Positions 6,506 through 14,037 of a stretch of DNA of 64,000 nucleotides are shown here, piece after piece. The position numbers were made by a program, and so were the translations under genes. The notes under the pieces are model-generated. The model ran no database searches. It had not been told where the DNA came from and worked only from the letters and a program-made list of their open reading frames with translations. This DNA comes from Cloacibacterium caeni (GTDB lineage Bacteria > Bacteroidota > Bacteroidia > Flavobacteriales > Weeksellaceae). The stretch covers positions 372,001 through 436,000 of the forward strand of contig NZ_OU015319.1 of the NCBI RefSeq assembly GCF_907163125.1. Reading direction: 5' to 3'. Every line of letters begins with the position of its first letter. Within the stretch, counting starts at the first letter, position 1.

Positions 6506-7984
6506 ATGAGCGTAATAGCCAGACAAAGTTTTAAATATTCTATCATAGGATACCTAGGTTTTTTACTGGGAACTGTTTCTATATTTATTTTTCAGAGTGA
6601 TTTAGATTATTATGGTAAATTGCGCTATATATTGCCCGCTGCACAAATGTACATGACAGTGGTGGTTTTTGGGTTGTCTTTTTCTAACGTTTATTTTTTT
6701 GGGAGGTTAAAAGAAGTAAATAAGCAACAGAATTTTCTGTCTTGGTCTTTGCTTCTCGTTACGATAAATTTTGTGTTTTTTACTGCGATTTTTTTTGCAG
6801 TTTTTTACTTTTTTCCGAGTCTTAAAGAAGATTCTAAGCTCTGGAGTTTAAGAAAAGTGATTGTTCCGCTTATATTGGTTTTATCGCTTTCTTCGGTGTT
6901 TAATAAGTATGTTTCTAATTTCAAAAGGATAGTTGTACCCAATATTTTTGAGAATTTGTTCCCGAAAATTGCCAATTTACTAGCTTTTGGATTGTTTGTC
7001 TTTGTAGATGTTGAAAGTATTTCTTTCGTGGTATTTTTTGTAGTTTTTCTGTTAAGTTTTTTCGGGTATATTTTTTATACCAACAAATTAGAAAAAATAA
7101 AATTAGATTTTAATACAGATTTTCTTAAAGAAAACCATTTTTGGAAGGAAGTTTTCAGTTATAGTTTTTACGGATTTTTGGGAAATTTAGGCAGTGTTTT
7201 GGCGCTCAATATTTCTAGTTATATGATTAGCGAATACTTGTCTTTCGAAGAAAATGGTGTGTATGCCACTATTTTTTCAATTGTTCAACTTATAAGTATT
7301 CCTGCGATGGGTTTATATAATATTTCTGCGCCCATTATTAGTAAGCATTTTGCAGACGACACCATTAAGGACCTTGATGTATACTATAAAAAAACCTCAC
7401 TGAGTTTATTTTTTCTAGGTTTGGTGTTGTTTTCTTGTATCGCAGTTGGTTATCCTTACCTCACGGATTTCATGCCAAAATCTGGAAAATTATTACTAGA
7501 AGCGCAACCGCTGGTTTGGGTAATTGGTTTTGCACTGTTGTTCGAATTGGCAACAGGTTTTAACAGTCACATTATTTCCATGTCAAAATATTATCGATTT
7601 AATATTTATGTGATGTTGTTTTTGGCGGTTCTTACCACGAGTCTCAACTTTTATTTCATCAATAAAACCAGTTTAGGAATTCTGGGGATTTCCATTTCTT
7701 ACGCCGTTTCATTGACGATATTTAACTTAACCAAAATTGCGTTCAACTACTATCAATTCAAGGTTTCTCCTTTTACGATAGAGATGTTGTACAGCGTTAT
7801 TTTAGCAACTTTAGCCATTTCTTTGGCGATTGTTTTGCCTAATTTTTCAAATAGTTTTTTGAATTTGGTTTACAAACCAGCTCTGGTTTTGATTATTTTC
7901 TTTGTGGGGAATCACTTTATGAGAATTTATCCTTTAGATAAATTTTTAACCAAAGATTTTCTAAAGTCACTTTTTAAGTTTTAA
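6506..7984 (+). CDS. Wzx-like polysaccharide flippase (MATE/PST superfamily)
   Basis: 492 aa, strongly hydrophobic throughout, with some 12-14 predicted membrane helices and the N-terminal amphipathic start (RQSFKYSIIGYLGFLLG) typical of PST/Wzx exporters. Such proteins move lipid-linked oligosaccharide units across the inner membrane. No other enzyme motif is present. It closes the polysaccharide gene set on this side. After it come a structured repeat and housekeeping genes. The start at 6506 is followed directly by the conserved first helix. The transported glycan is unknown. Confidence 0.82.
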   Translation: MSVIARQSFKYSIIGYLGFLLGTVSIFIFQSDLDYYGKLRYILPAAQMYMTVVVFGLSFSNVYFFGRLKEVNKQQNFLSWSLLLVTINFVFFTAIFFAVFYFFPSLKEDSKLWSLRKVIVPLILVLSLSSVFNKYVSNFKRIVVPNIFENLFPKIANLLAFGLFVFVDVESISFVVFFVVFLLSFFGYIFYTNKLEKIKLDFNTDFLKENHFWKEVFSYSFYGFLGNLGSVLALNISSYMISEYLSFEENGVYATIFSIVQLISIPAMGLYNISAPIISKHFADDTIKDLDVYYKKTSLSLFFLGLVLFSCIAVGYPYLTDFMPKSGKLLLEAQPLVWVIGFALLFELATGFNSHIISMSKYYRFNIYVMLFLAVLTTSLNFYFINKTSLGILGISISYAVSLTIFNLTKIAFNYYQFKVSPFTIEMLYSVILATLAISLAIVLPNFSNSFLNLVYKPALVLIIFFVGNHFMRIYPLDKFLTKDFLKSLFKF

Positions 7985-8022
7985 AAAATCCTAAACCTAA
8001 AATCTAAAATCGTAAATATATA

Positions 8023-8146
8023 GGGCAATCTTTTTCTGCCTCTACTTTTGCCAAAGCAAGAAAAAGTCGGGCTATTCGTTACAATCTTTTATTTTTCCAT
8101 TTGTCAAAGAAAAATAAAAGGATTTTCACTTCTATCCCTATTGCAG
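8023..8146 (+). repeat. Structured 3'-end repeat, copy 1
   Basis: It holds a weak outer hairpin, then GGGCTATTCGTTACAATC, an AT-rich hairpin (CTTTTATTTTTC...GAAAAATAAAAG), then GGATTTTCACTTCTATCCC and TATTGCAG. The same flanks around an unrelated hairpin occur at 42664-42750, and a diverged form at 28763-28850. It lies downstream of the flippase gene and has the same orientation relative to that gene as the other copies. Confidence 0.7.
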
Positions 8147-8197
8147 AAATATATACCTTTTAACCAAATTTACCCTCCAAAATTCCTAAAATTTCTG

Positions 8198-8205
8198 TAA
8201 ATTTG
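8198..8205 (+). promoter_or_regulatory. Promoter -7 element (TAAATTTG) of hpt
   Basis: TAAATTTG followed by CG matches the Bacteroidetes TAnnTTTG consensus and lies 16 bp before the hpt ATG, giving a short leader of roughly 10 nt. Confidence 0.6.
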
Positions 8206-8221
8206 CGACTTACAACAAGTT

Positions 8222-8776
8222 ATGGAAAGCATACAAATTCACGACAAATCTTTCGTGCCTTACCTAAAGCACGACGAACTTCAAGAAATCGTAAAAAAAC
8301 TTGCAGAAAAAGTTTACGAAGATTATAAAGATGAAACTCCTGTTTTTATCGGGGTTTTAAACGGTGTAATCATGTTTTTTTCTGATTTTTTAAAGTATTA
8401 TCCAGGGAAATGCGAATTGGCATTTATCCAAATGTCTTCTTATTCAGGAACACAATCTACAGGGATTGTTTACAAGAAAATGGACTTGACAAAAGAAGTA
8501 GAAGGAAGACACATTATCTTAATGGAAGATATTGTAGATACAGGAAATACCATCGAAAGTTTATACAATTATTTCGAAAATACACAGAGACCAAAATCTC
8601 TAAAAGTGGCAACACTTTTACTTAAACCAGAAGTCTATAAAAAAGATTTCAAAATACATTATGTAGCCAAAGAAATTCCTAATAAATTCGTGTTGGGTTA
8701 TGGATTAGATTATGATGAATTAGGAAGAAATTTACCAGATTTGTACCAATTAGAAGATGGTAGAATAAATCATTGA
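8222..8776 (+). CDS. hpt: Hypoxanthine phosphoribosyltransferase
   Basis: 184 aa. The PRPP-binding loop is HIILMEDIVDTGNT (residues 102-110 carry EDIVDTGNT). The pyrophosphate loop is GVLNGVIMF, the flexible loop is QMSSYSGTQSTG, and the base-binding end is PNKFVLGYGLDYDE. It converts hypoxanthine or guanine plus PRPP to IMP or GMP in cytosolic purine salvage. Length is normal for bacterial Hpt. It has its own TAAATTTG promoter. Adenylate kinase, another purine-nucleotide enzyme, follows after a four-helix-bundle gene that appears to interrupt the pair. Confidence 0.95.
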   Translation: MESIQIHDKSFVPYLKHDELQEIVKKLAEKVYEDYKDETPVFIGVLNGVIMFFSDFLKYYPGKCELAFIQMSSYSGTQSTGIVYKKMDLTKEVEGRHIILMEDIVDTGNTIESLYNYFENTQRPKSLKVATLLLKPEVYKKDFKIHYVAKEIPNKFVLGYGLDYDELGRNLPDLYQLEDGRINH

Positions 8777-8779
8777 TTG

Positions 8780-8811
8780 CAGTCAGCTTTCTGCAATCAG
8801 CAATCAGCAAA
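8780..8811. repeat. CTTTC(A/T)GC/GCAATCAGC repeat, left of the four-helix-bundle gene
   Basis: It holds CAGTCAGCTTTCTGC followed by AATCAGCAATCAGC. The inverse wording (GCTGAAAGCTGAAAGCAGATTGC) lies at 9239-9261 on the other side of the next gene. Related segments occur at 9853-9930, 23875-23960 and 36455-36480. Confidence 0.6.
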
Positions 8812-8828
8812 AAAAACTAATAATCAAA

Positions 8829-9206
8829 ATGCGTGATTATAAAAAATATGATATTTGGAAATTGAGTCATTTATTGACTTTAGAAGTTTATAAAATAACT
8901 GAAAGTTTTCCAAAAGAAGAAATATTTGGGCTTACATCGCAGTTTAGAAGAGCATCAAGTTCTATAGGGATAAATATAGTAGAAGGTTGTGGTAGAGGAA
9001 GTGATGAGGATTTTAAAAGATTTTTGAGAAATGCATCTGGTTCTGCCTTTGAAGTAGAATATATACTTTTGCTCTCAAAAGATTTGAATTATATTTCAGA
9101 AGAGAAATTTATAGGATTAACTCCAAAAGCAGAAGAATTGAAAATGAAAATCTCTAAATTAATTCTCAAAATTGAAGAAGATTTCAATAAAAATAAAAAT
9201 AGATAA
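8829..9206 (+). CDS. Four-helix-bundle protein (23S rRNA intervening-sequence protein family)
   Basis: 125 aa. Conserved pieces of this family are DYKKYDIWKLSHLLTLEVYK at the start, the loop FPKEEIFGLTSQFRRASSSI, then NIVEGCGRGS and a long C-terminal helix. Members were first seen encoded in rRNA intervening sequences but are often free-standing; their function is not established. Here it sits between hpt and adk with GCTGAAAGC-type repeats on both sides in inverted wording, suggesting that gene and repeats move as a cassette. Size is normal and nothing is broken. Confidence 0.85.
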   Translation: MRDYKKYDIWKLSHLLTLEVYKITESFPKEEIFGLTSQFRRASSSIGINIVEGCGRGSDEDFKRFLRNASGSAFEVEYILLLSKDLNYISEEKFIGLTPKAEELKMKISKLILKIEEDFNKNKNR

Positions 9207-9238
9207 ATAATATTAACCAAAAAAAATTGGCATTGCAA

Positions 9239-9270
9239 AGCTGAAAGCTGAAAGCAGATTGCCGAATGCT
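9239..9270. repeat. GCTGAAAGC repeat, right of the four-helix-bundle gene
   Basis: AAGCTGAAAGCTGAAAGCAG followed by ATTGCCGAATGC runs directly into the adk start region. It is the inverse wording of the repeat at 8780-8811. The ATG at 9266 lies inside it, which is why the next ATG (9275) is taken as the adk start. Confidence 0.6.
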
Positions 9271-9274
9271 AAAA

Positions 9275-9853
9275 ATGATAAACATCGTTCTATTCGGTCC
9301 TCCAGGAAGTGGTAAAGGAACCCAAGCACAAAACCTAATTGAAAAATTTAACCTTAAGCAAATTTCTACAGGAGATTTGTTCCGTTTTAACATGAAAAAT
9401 GATACGGAATTAGGAAAATTGGCTAAATATTATATTGACAAAGGAGAATTGGTTCCAGACCAAGTAACCATCAATATGTTAGTAGATGAGCTTAAAAAAC
9501 CTACAGATACTAATGGTTTTATTTTTGATGGTTTCCCAAGAACTTCTTACCAAACTGAAGTTTTAGACCAAATTGTAAAAGAACAATTACATTCAGAAAT
9601 TTCTGTATGTCTTTCACTTATCGTAGAAGATGAAATTTTAGTGCAAAGATTAGTAAAAAGAGGTGAAACTTCTGGCAGAGTAGATGATAGTGAAGAAGGA
9701 ATCATCAGACACAGAATTGAAGAATATTATGCTAAAACTGCTGAAGTAGCAGAACTGTATAAACAACAAGGCAAATATGTAGAAATTAATGGAGTAGGAG
9801 AAATCTCTGAAATCTCTGAGAAACTTTTTGCCGAAGTAGAAAAAATAAAATAA
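9275..9853 (+). CDS. adk: Adenylate kinase
   Basis: 192 aa. The P-loop is GPPGSGKGTQ (residues 7-16), the AMP site includes QISTGDLFR and DGFPRT, and the LID is of the short form (RGETSGRVDDSEEGI). It lacks the four zinc-type cysteines of long-LID enzymes in the part that can be seen. It interconverts ATP + AMP with 2 ADP in the cytosol. ATG 9275 is preferred because family members begin with MINIVLFGPPG and the ATG at 9266 is repeat sequence. It is followed by another repeat block and then obg, with the same strand and likely the same transcript. Confidence 0.95.
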   Translation: MINIVLFGPPGSGKGTQAQNLIEKFNLKQISTGDLFRFNMKNDTELGKLAKYYIDKGELVPDQVTINMLVDELKKPTDTNGFIFDGFPRTSYQTEVLDQIVKEQLHSEISVCLSLIVEDEILVQRLVKRGETSGRVDDSEEGIIRHRIEEYYAKTAEVAELYKQQGKYVEINGVGEISEISEKLFAEVEKIK

Positions 9854-9930
9854 TGCAATCTGCGATCAGCAATCCGCTTTCAGCGTAAAATTTTAAAAGC
9901 AGATTGCTTAAAGCTGAAAGCCGAAAGCAA
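9853..9930. repeat. CTTTCAGC/GCTGAAAGC repeat pair between adk and obg
   Basis: GCAATCTGCGATCAGCAATC and CGCTTTCAGCG on the left face GCAGATTGCTTAAAGCTGAAAG on the right, forming an imperfect inverted repeat of the 8780/9239 family. An open frame from TTG 9904 reads into obg only through this repeat. Confidence 0.55.
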
Positions 9931-9936
9931 AAAAAT

Positions 9937-10920
9937 ATGAGCAATTTTGTAGATTACGTAAAAATACATTGTAAATCAGGTCACGGTGGTGCAGGTTCTG
10001 CGCATCTTCGTAGAGAAAAATATATTCCCAAAGGTGGACCTGATGGTGGCGATGGAGGAAGAGGAGGACATGTTATTATGAGAGGAAATGCTCAGGAATG
10101 GACATTGCTTCCGCTTCGTTATACTCGTCATGTAAAGGCAGAACGCGGCGAAAATGGTGGCAAAAACCAATTGACTGGAGCTTATGGAGCTGATGTTTAC
10201 ATTAATGTTCCTATTGGTACCATTGCCAAAAATGAAGAAGGCGAGATTATTGGAGAAATCATGGAAGATGGTCAAGAAATCATCATCATGAAAGGTGGAA
10301 TGGGTGGTCTTGGAAATGAGCATTTCAAATCTTCTACCAATCAAACTCCGAGATATGCACAACCCGGAATGCCTGGCGAGGAAGGTTACGTAGTTTTTGA
10401 ACTCAAAATTTTAGCAGATGTAGGATTAGTTGGCTTTCCAAATGCTGGAAAATCTACACTTTTAGCTGCTGTTTCTGCGGCAAAACCTAAAATCGCAGAT
10501 TACGCTTTTACTACATTGACTCCCAATTTAGGAATTGTAGAATACAGAAATTTCAAGTCTTTTGTAATGGCAGATATTCCCGGAATTATTGAAGGAGCTG
10601 CAGAAGGAAAAGGCCTTGGTCATAGATTTTTAAGACATATTGAGCGTAATTCAATCTTGCTTTTTATGATTCCTGCAGATTCTGAAGATCATTACAAAGA
10701 ATATCAAATTCTACTGAATGAATTAGAAGAATACAATCCAGAATTGATAGATAAAGACATCATCGTTTCTATTTCTAAATCTGATTTGTTAGATGATGAA
10801 TTGAAAAAAGAAATCACTGCAGAGTTTCCAGAAAAACTGAAACCGCTTTTCTTTTCAGGAGTTACGCAAGAAGGTTTGGTAGAACTGAAAGACGTTATCT
10901 GGAAAAAATTACACGGATAA
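9937..10920 (+). CDS. obg: Obg/CgtA family GTPase
   Basis: 327 aa. The N-terminal Obg domain is glycine-rich ([22 protein letters not shown]). It is followed by the G domain with G1 [10 protein letters not shown], a switch region with [13 protein letters not shown]3 DIPGII, and G4 as SKSD in place of the usual NKxD. Obg proteins act in late 50S ribosome assembly and couple growth to guanine nucleotides. The start at 9937 ([10 protein letters not shown]) is the conserved one; upstream codons are repeat-derived. The extra C-terminal domain of some Gram-positive Obgs is absent. A strong terminator follows. Confidence 0.95.
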   Translation: MSNFVDYVKIHCKSGHGGAGSAHLRREKYIPKGGPDGGDGGRGGHVIMRGNAQEWTLLPLRYTRHVKAERGENGGKNQLTGAYGADVYINVPIGTIAKNEEGEIIGEIMEDGQEIIIMKGGMGGLGNEHFKSSTNQTPRYAQPGMPGEEGYVVFELKILADVGLVGFPNAGKSTLLAAVSAAKPKIADYAFTTLTPNLGIVEYRNFKSFVMADIPGIIEGAAEGKGLGHRFLRHIERNSILLFMIPADSEDHYKEYQILLNELEEYNPELIDKDIIVSISKSDLLDDELKKEITAEFPEKLKPLFFSGVTQEGLVELKDVIWKKLHG

Positions 10921-10926
10921 AAATAT

Positions 10927-10955
10927 AAAAAGCGTTCATTTTTGAGCGCTTTTTT
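10927..10955 (+). terminator. Intrinsic terminator after obg
   Basis: AAAAAGCGTTCA pairs with TGAGCGCTTTTT around a short T-rich loop and is followed by a T tract, directly after the obg stop codon. Confidence 0.8.
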
Positions 10956-11028
10956 AGTACATAATAATTATTTAAAATTTTATTTTTAATCCGCAAAAGC
11001 AAAAAAAAAATCTTTAGTTGATAAGCTA

Positions 11029-11074
11029 TTCAAAAGTAAAAAAAGCGAAATATTTTACTTTTTTTACTTTTGAA
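11029..11074. repeat. Perfect 17-bp hairpin upstream of the helicase gene
   Basis: The arms are TTCAAAAGTAAAAAAAG and CTTTTTTTACTTTTGAA, exactly complementary. The loop is CGAAATATTTTA. Confidence 0.8.
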
Positions 11075-11151
11075 GTACTTGTTTTCATGTATTTCTTTTG
11101 TCTCTTTTGTGGTTTATAAATAATTCTTTTTTTCATTTATTTCTAAAAGAC

Positions 11152-11159
11152 TATCTTTG
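11152..11159 (+). promoter_or_regulatory. Promoter -7 element (TATCTTTG)
   Basis: TATCTTTG followed by TCCC matches the Bacteroidetes TAnnTTTG consensus. It lies 133 bp before the helicase start codon, so the transcript would have a long leader. Confidence 0.5.
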
Positions 11160-11292
11160 TCCCATTATTCGCGGCATTCTTTATCCAAAGTAGAAGATAC
11201 TTTTCAAAAATTTGTAAATAATAAACAGATTTTTGCGCAAAAAATGTTGAAGTAAAATACTTCGCCCGCACACATTTTTAAAATTTAAACAT

Positions 11293-12543
11293 TTGTTATT
11301 TACAGATTTACAATTGATTAAGCCTATCCTTGATGCGCTTACCCAAGAAGGTTATGAAAAACCAACACCTATTCAATCACAAGCGATTCCTCATTTATTA
11401 GAAGGCAAAGACTTACTAGGAACTGCTCAAACAGGAACCGGAAAAACAGCAGCTTTTGCCATTCCTATTTTGCAAAATCTTTATCATAAAAACACCAAAA
11501 ACCATCAAATTAAGGCTTTAATTCTTACGCCAACCAGAGAATTAGCGATTCAAATTGAAGAAAGTTTCAAAGCCTACGGAAGACATTTGCCATTAAAGAC
11601 TTTGGTAATATTTGGAGGCGTAAAACAAGGCGCTCAAGAACAAGCGCTGAAAAAAGGGGTTGATATTTTGGTAGCTACTCCAGGAAGATTGCTCGATTTT
11701 ATCAATCAAGGCATCGTTTCGCTCAGGAATTTAGAAATTTTTGTTTTAGATGAAGCAGATAGAATGCTCGATATGGGTTTTGTTCACGATGTGAAAAGAG
11801 TAGTAAAATTACTTCCGCCAAAAAGACAAACACTTTTCTTTTCGGCTACTTTTCCTAAAGAAATTCAAGATTTGGCAAACTCTATGCTCAGAAATCCTGT
11901 AAAAGTAGAAGTTGCTCCAGTTTCTTCAACTGCTGACACGATTAATCAATCGATTTATTTTGTAGAAAAAGACGATAAATTAGATTTGTTGACACACATT
12001 CTTCAAGATGAAAAATTAGACCAAGTATTGGTTTTTGCCAGAACAAAACACGGTTCTGATAAAATCGCCAGAAAACTCCATAAAAGCAATATTTCTGCTG
12101 AAGCGATTCATGGAAATAAATCTCAAAATGCCAGACAAACCGCTTTGAGTAATTTTAAAAACAAGAAAACAAGAGTTTTAGTAGCGACTGATATTGCAGC
12201 AAGAGGAATTGACATTGATGACTTAAAATATGTGATTAATTTTGAGCTTTCAGACGTTTCTGAGACTTATGTTCACCGAATTGGTAGAACGGGAAGAGCG
12301 GGAGCAGAAGGTACTTCTATTTCGTTTGTAGATGGATTAGATTTAGTGAATTTAAGAAACACCGAAAAACTCATTGGTAAGAAAATTCCTGTGGTGAAAG
12401 ATCATCCTTTTCATCCTGAAAAATTAGTTGAGCAAAAAAGAGATTCTAATAACAAACCTTTTGTTCCTAAACCAAAACCTCAGAAAAAAGAAGACATCAA
12501 TTTTAAAAAACCGAAAAAGAAAGTTTTTTATAGAAAGAAATAG
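11293..12543 (+). CDS. DEAD-box RNA helicase, RhlE type
   Basis: 416 aa with a full set of helicase motifs in order: PTPIQ (Q motif), AQTGTGKTAAF (I), PTRELAIQI (Ia), DEADRMLDMGF (II), FFSATFP (III), VATDIAARGIDI (V) and HRIGRTGRAG (VI). A short basic tail rich in Lys and Pro (KPKPQKKEDINF...) replaces a folded C-terminal domain, as in RhlE. It unwinds short RNA duplexes, probably in ribosome assembly and mRNA turnover. No ATG precedes the conserved LFTDLQLIKPI start; TTG at 11293 is the only plausible start. It is preceded by a long leader and converges on tatD through a shared terminator. Confidence 0.92.
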   Translation: MLFTDLQLIKPILDALTQEGYEKPTPIQSQAIPHLLEGKDLLGTAQTGTGKTAAFAIPILQNLYHKNTKNHQIKALILTPTRELAIQIEESFKAYGRHLPLKTLVIFGGVKQGAQEQALKKGVDILVATPGRLLDFINQGIVSLRNLEIFVLDEADRMLDMGFVHDVKRVVKLLPPKRQTLFFSATFPKEIQDLANSMLRNPVKVEVAPVSSTADTINQSIYFVEKDDKLDLLTHILQDEKLDQVLVFARTKHGSDKIARKLHKSNISAEAIHGNKSQNARQTALSNFKNKKTRVLVATDIAARGIDIDDLKYVINFELSDVSETYVHRIGRTGRAGAEGTSISFVDGLDLVNLRNTEKLIGKKIPVVKDHPFHPEKLVEQKRDSNNKPFVPKPKPQKKEDINFKKPKKKVFYRKK

Positions 12544-12599
12544 GTTTTCACACAATGACGCAAAGATTTTTCGCAATGTGCGCAAAGATTATTTATAAA

Positions 12600-12630
12600 A
12601 AAGACCGTAATGATATTCATTGCGGTCTTT
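12600..12630. terminator. Bidirectional terminator between helicase gene and tatD
   Basis: AAAGACCGTAATGA and TCATTGCGGTCTTT form a 14-bp stem with a 3-nt loop, flanked by A-rich and T-rich runs on both sides. It lies between convergent genes. Short ACGCAAAG/GCGCAAAG repeats lie next to it. Confidence 0.8.
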
Positions 12631-12656
12631 GCTTTTCTTATGCGTTTTGCGTGAAA

Positions 12657-13421
12657 TTACTTCCCGAAAATTCGATGTGCGTTTTCGGTAGTAATTCTAT
12701 CAATTTCTGCAAAATCTTTATTGTAAATATTGACGAGTTTTCCAACGACCAAATCCAGGTAAGAACTTTCATTTCTTTTTCCACGATGCGGAACTGGTGC
12801 AAGATAAGGCGAATCTGTTTCCAGAACAATTTTTTCTAAAGGAATTTCATGTAAAAATTGGTCGATTTTACCATTTTTAAAAGTAACAACGCCGCCAATT
12901 CCGAGAAGGAAATTCAAATCTATCGCTCGTTTTGCTTGTTCTAAATTTCCAGAAAAGCAATGGAAAATCCCTCTTAATTTCGGGTGTTTTTTACGTTCTA
13001 AAACTTCAAAAGTTTCATCAAAACTTTCTCTGGTATGAATGACAATCGGTAAATCTTTTTCAATAGCCCAATCTATTTGTTTTTCAAAAGCTTTTATTTG
13101 AATATCAAGCGTAGTTTTGTCCCAATACAAATCAATTCCGATTTCGCCAATGGCGGGAAATGGTCTCTGATTCAAATAATTTTCTACGATGTCTAATTCT
13201 TTTTCCCAAGTTTCTGGTTTTACATAACAAGGATGCAGCCCCATCATTGCGAAAATTTGATTGGGAAATTCAGCTTCCAAATCAAGCATTTTTTCGTGTG
13301 ATTCTGAATCAATGGCAGGTAAATAAAATTCGGTAACGCCTTTGTTAAGGGCGCGTTTTATCATTTCTGCTCTGTCTTCATCAAATTCTTCTGAATATAA
13401 GTGTGTATGTGTGTCAATCAT
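12657..13421 (-). CDS. tatD: TatD family metal-dependent hydrolase
   Basis: 254 aa. Metal ligands are visible in DTHTHLYSEEFDEDR (His-x-His), GEIGIDLYW, PIVIHTRESFDETF, IFHCFSG and the terminal ETDSPYLAPVPHRGKRNES, the TatD signature. TatD proteins act as cytosolic 3'-5' exonucleases or deoxyribonucleases in DNA repair and fragment clearance. Length is normal. The start is preceded by a GTTTCGAGTTTCGAG tandem repeat instead of a clear promoter. The next gene upstream on the same strand is a GNAT acetyltransferase. Confidence 0.93.
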   Translation of the reverse strand: MIDTHTHLYSEEFDEDRAEMIKRALNKGVTEFYLPAIDSESHEKMLDLEAEFPNQIFAMMGLHPCYVKPETWEKELDIVENYLNQRPFPAIGEIGIDLYWDKTTLDIQIKAFEKQIDWAIEKDLPIVIHTRESFDETFEVLERKKHPKLRGIFHCFSGNLEQAKRAIDLNFLLGIGGVVTFKNGKIDQFLHEIPLEKIVLETDSPYLAPVPHRGKRNESSYLDLVVGKLVNIYNKDFAEIDRITTENAHRIFGK

Positions 13422-13423
13422 AG

Positions 13424-13452
13424 TAGAGTTTCGAGTTTCGAGTTCCGAGTTT
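13424..13452. repeat. Short tandem repeat upstream of tatD
   Basis: AGAGTTTCGAGTTTCGAG followed by TTCCGAG is three copies of a 7-8-bp TTTCGAG unit between tatD and the acetyltransferase gene. Confidence 0.55.
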
Positions 13453-13454
13453 TT

Positions 13455-13964
13455 TTAAAGTTTCAGTTTCATCAGCAAATCAGTCTGTACATCTTTTCCG
13501 AGAACAAAGTCATGTTTTCCGAAGATTTCAAAACCATTTTTTTCGTAAAAACGAATAGCTCTGTGGTTTTCTTCCCAAACGCCAAGCCAAACATATTCTA
13601 AATTCTTTTCTCTTCCGATTTCTATTGCTTTGTCAAATAGAATTTGTCCGATTTTTTGACCTAAAAATGCTTTTAAAACATAAATTCTTTCAATTTCGAA
13701 ATGGTTTTCTTCTAATTTTTCGGTTTGAGCATCTTTGAAATTCAGTTTCAAGTAACCCAAGATTTCATCATTGTTTTCAGCGAAATAAAACTCTGAATTT
13801 GGATTTTCTAACTCAGATTTTAGCTTTTGAATGCTCAGATTTTCAAGGAGATATTTTTGCATGTCTTCTTCTGTATTCACTTCTTCAAAGGTTTCTTTGA
13901 AGGTTTGAATACTGAGATTTCTAAGCGCTTCTAAATCATCGATATTGATTTTTCTGATTTTCAT
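13455..13964 (-). CDS. GNAT family N-acetyltransferase
   Basis: 169 aa. The N-terminal strand/helix is MKIRKINIDDLEALRNLSIQ. The acetyl-CoA binding region is IERIYVLKAFLGQKIGQILF, where the usual R/Q-x-x-G-x-G/A is represented by FLGQKIGQ. The C-terminus YVWLGVWEENHRAIRFYEKNGF is the classic GNAT end motif. It should acetylate a small-molecule or protein amine in the cytosol; the substrate is not predictable. It may share a transcript with tatD (33-bp gap). Confidence 0.85.
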   Translation of the reverse strand: MKIRKINIDDLEALRNLSIQTFKETFEEVNTEEDMQKYLLENLSIQKLKSELENPNSEFYFAENNDEILGYLKLNFKDAQTEKLEENHFEIERIYVLKAFLGQKIGQILFDKAIEIGREKNLEYVWLGVWEENHRAIRFYEKNGFEIFGKHDFVLGKDVQTDLLMKLKL

Positions 13965-13970
13965 ATTTTA

Positions 13971-14031
13971 GGTTTTGGCTAAAGCCAAATGAAATTTGCT
14001 ATTGTAAAAACGGGCTAAAGCCCGTTCCTAC
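13971..14031. repeat. Two GGCTAAAGCC palindromes; one can act as a terminator
   Basis: TTTTGGCTAAAGCCAAA and AACGGGCTAAAGCCCGTT with TCCTAC lie in tandem. Read on the minus strand, AACGGGCTTTAGCCCGTT is followed by TTTAC, giving a hairpin plus short T run just after the SIMPL-domain gene. The repeat may double as its terminator. Confidence 0.6.
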
Positions 14032-14037
14032 TGATTT

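Larger units (their letters stand above)
10961..11292 (+). promoter_or_regulatory. 332-bp leader region of the DEAD-box helicase gene
   Basis: No coding frame is seen. It contains a perfect 17-bp inverted repeat (11029-11045 with 11058-11074, 12-nt loop) with no T tract of the usual length after it. It also has a TATCTTTG promoter -7 match at 11152-11159 and then about 130 nt of untranslated sequence up to the TTG start codon. Long leaders are known for cold-induced helicase genes; regulation here is an inference. Confidence 0.5.

Noticed and set aside
9976-10362. A 128-aa antisense frame inside obg
   Set aside because: The plus strand encodes a full Obg protein; the antisense sequence has no family features.
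10977-11020. Possible small gene in the helicase leader
   Set aside because: No start and frame longer than a few codons; the region is poly-A/T rich and explained better by hairpin and promoter.
12555-12839. A 94-aa plus-strand frame downstream of the helicase
   Set aside because: It reads through a terminator and then the antisense of tatD.
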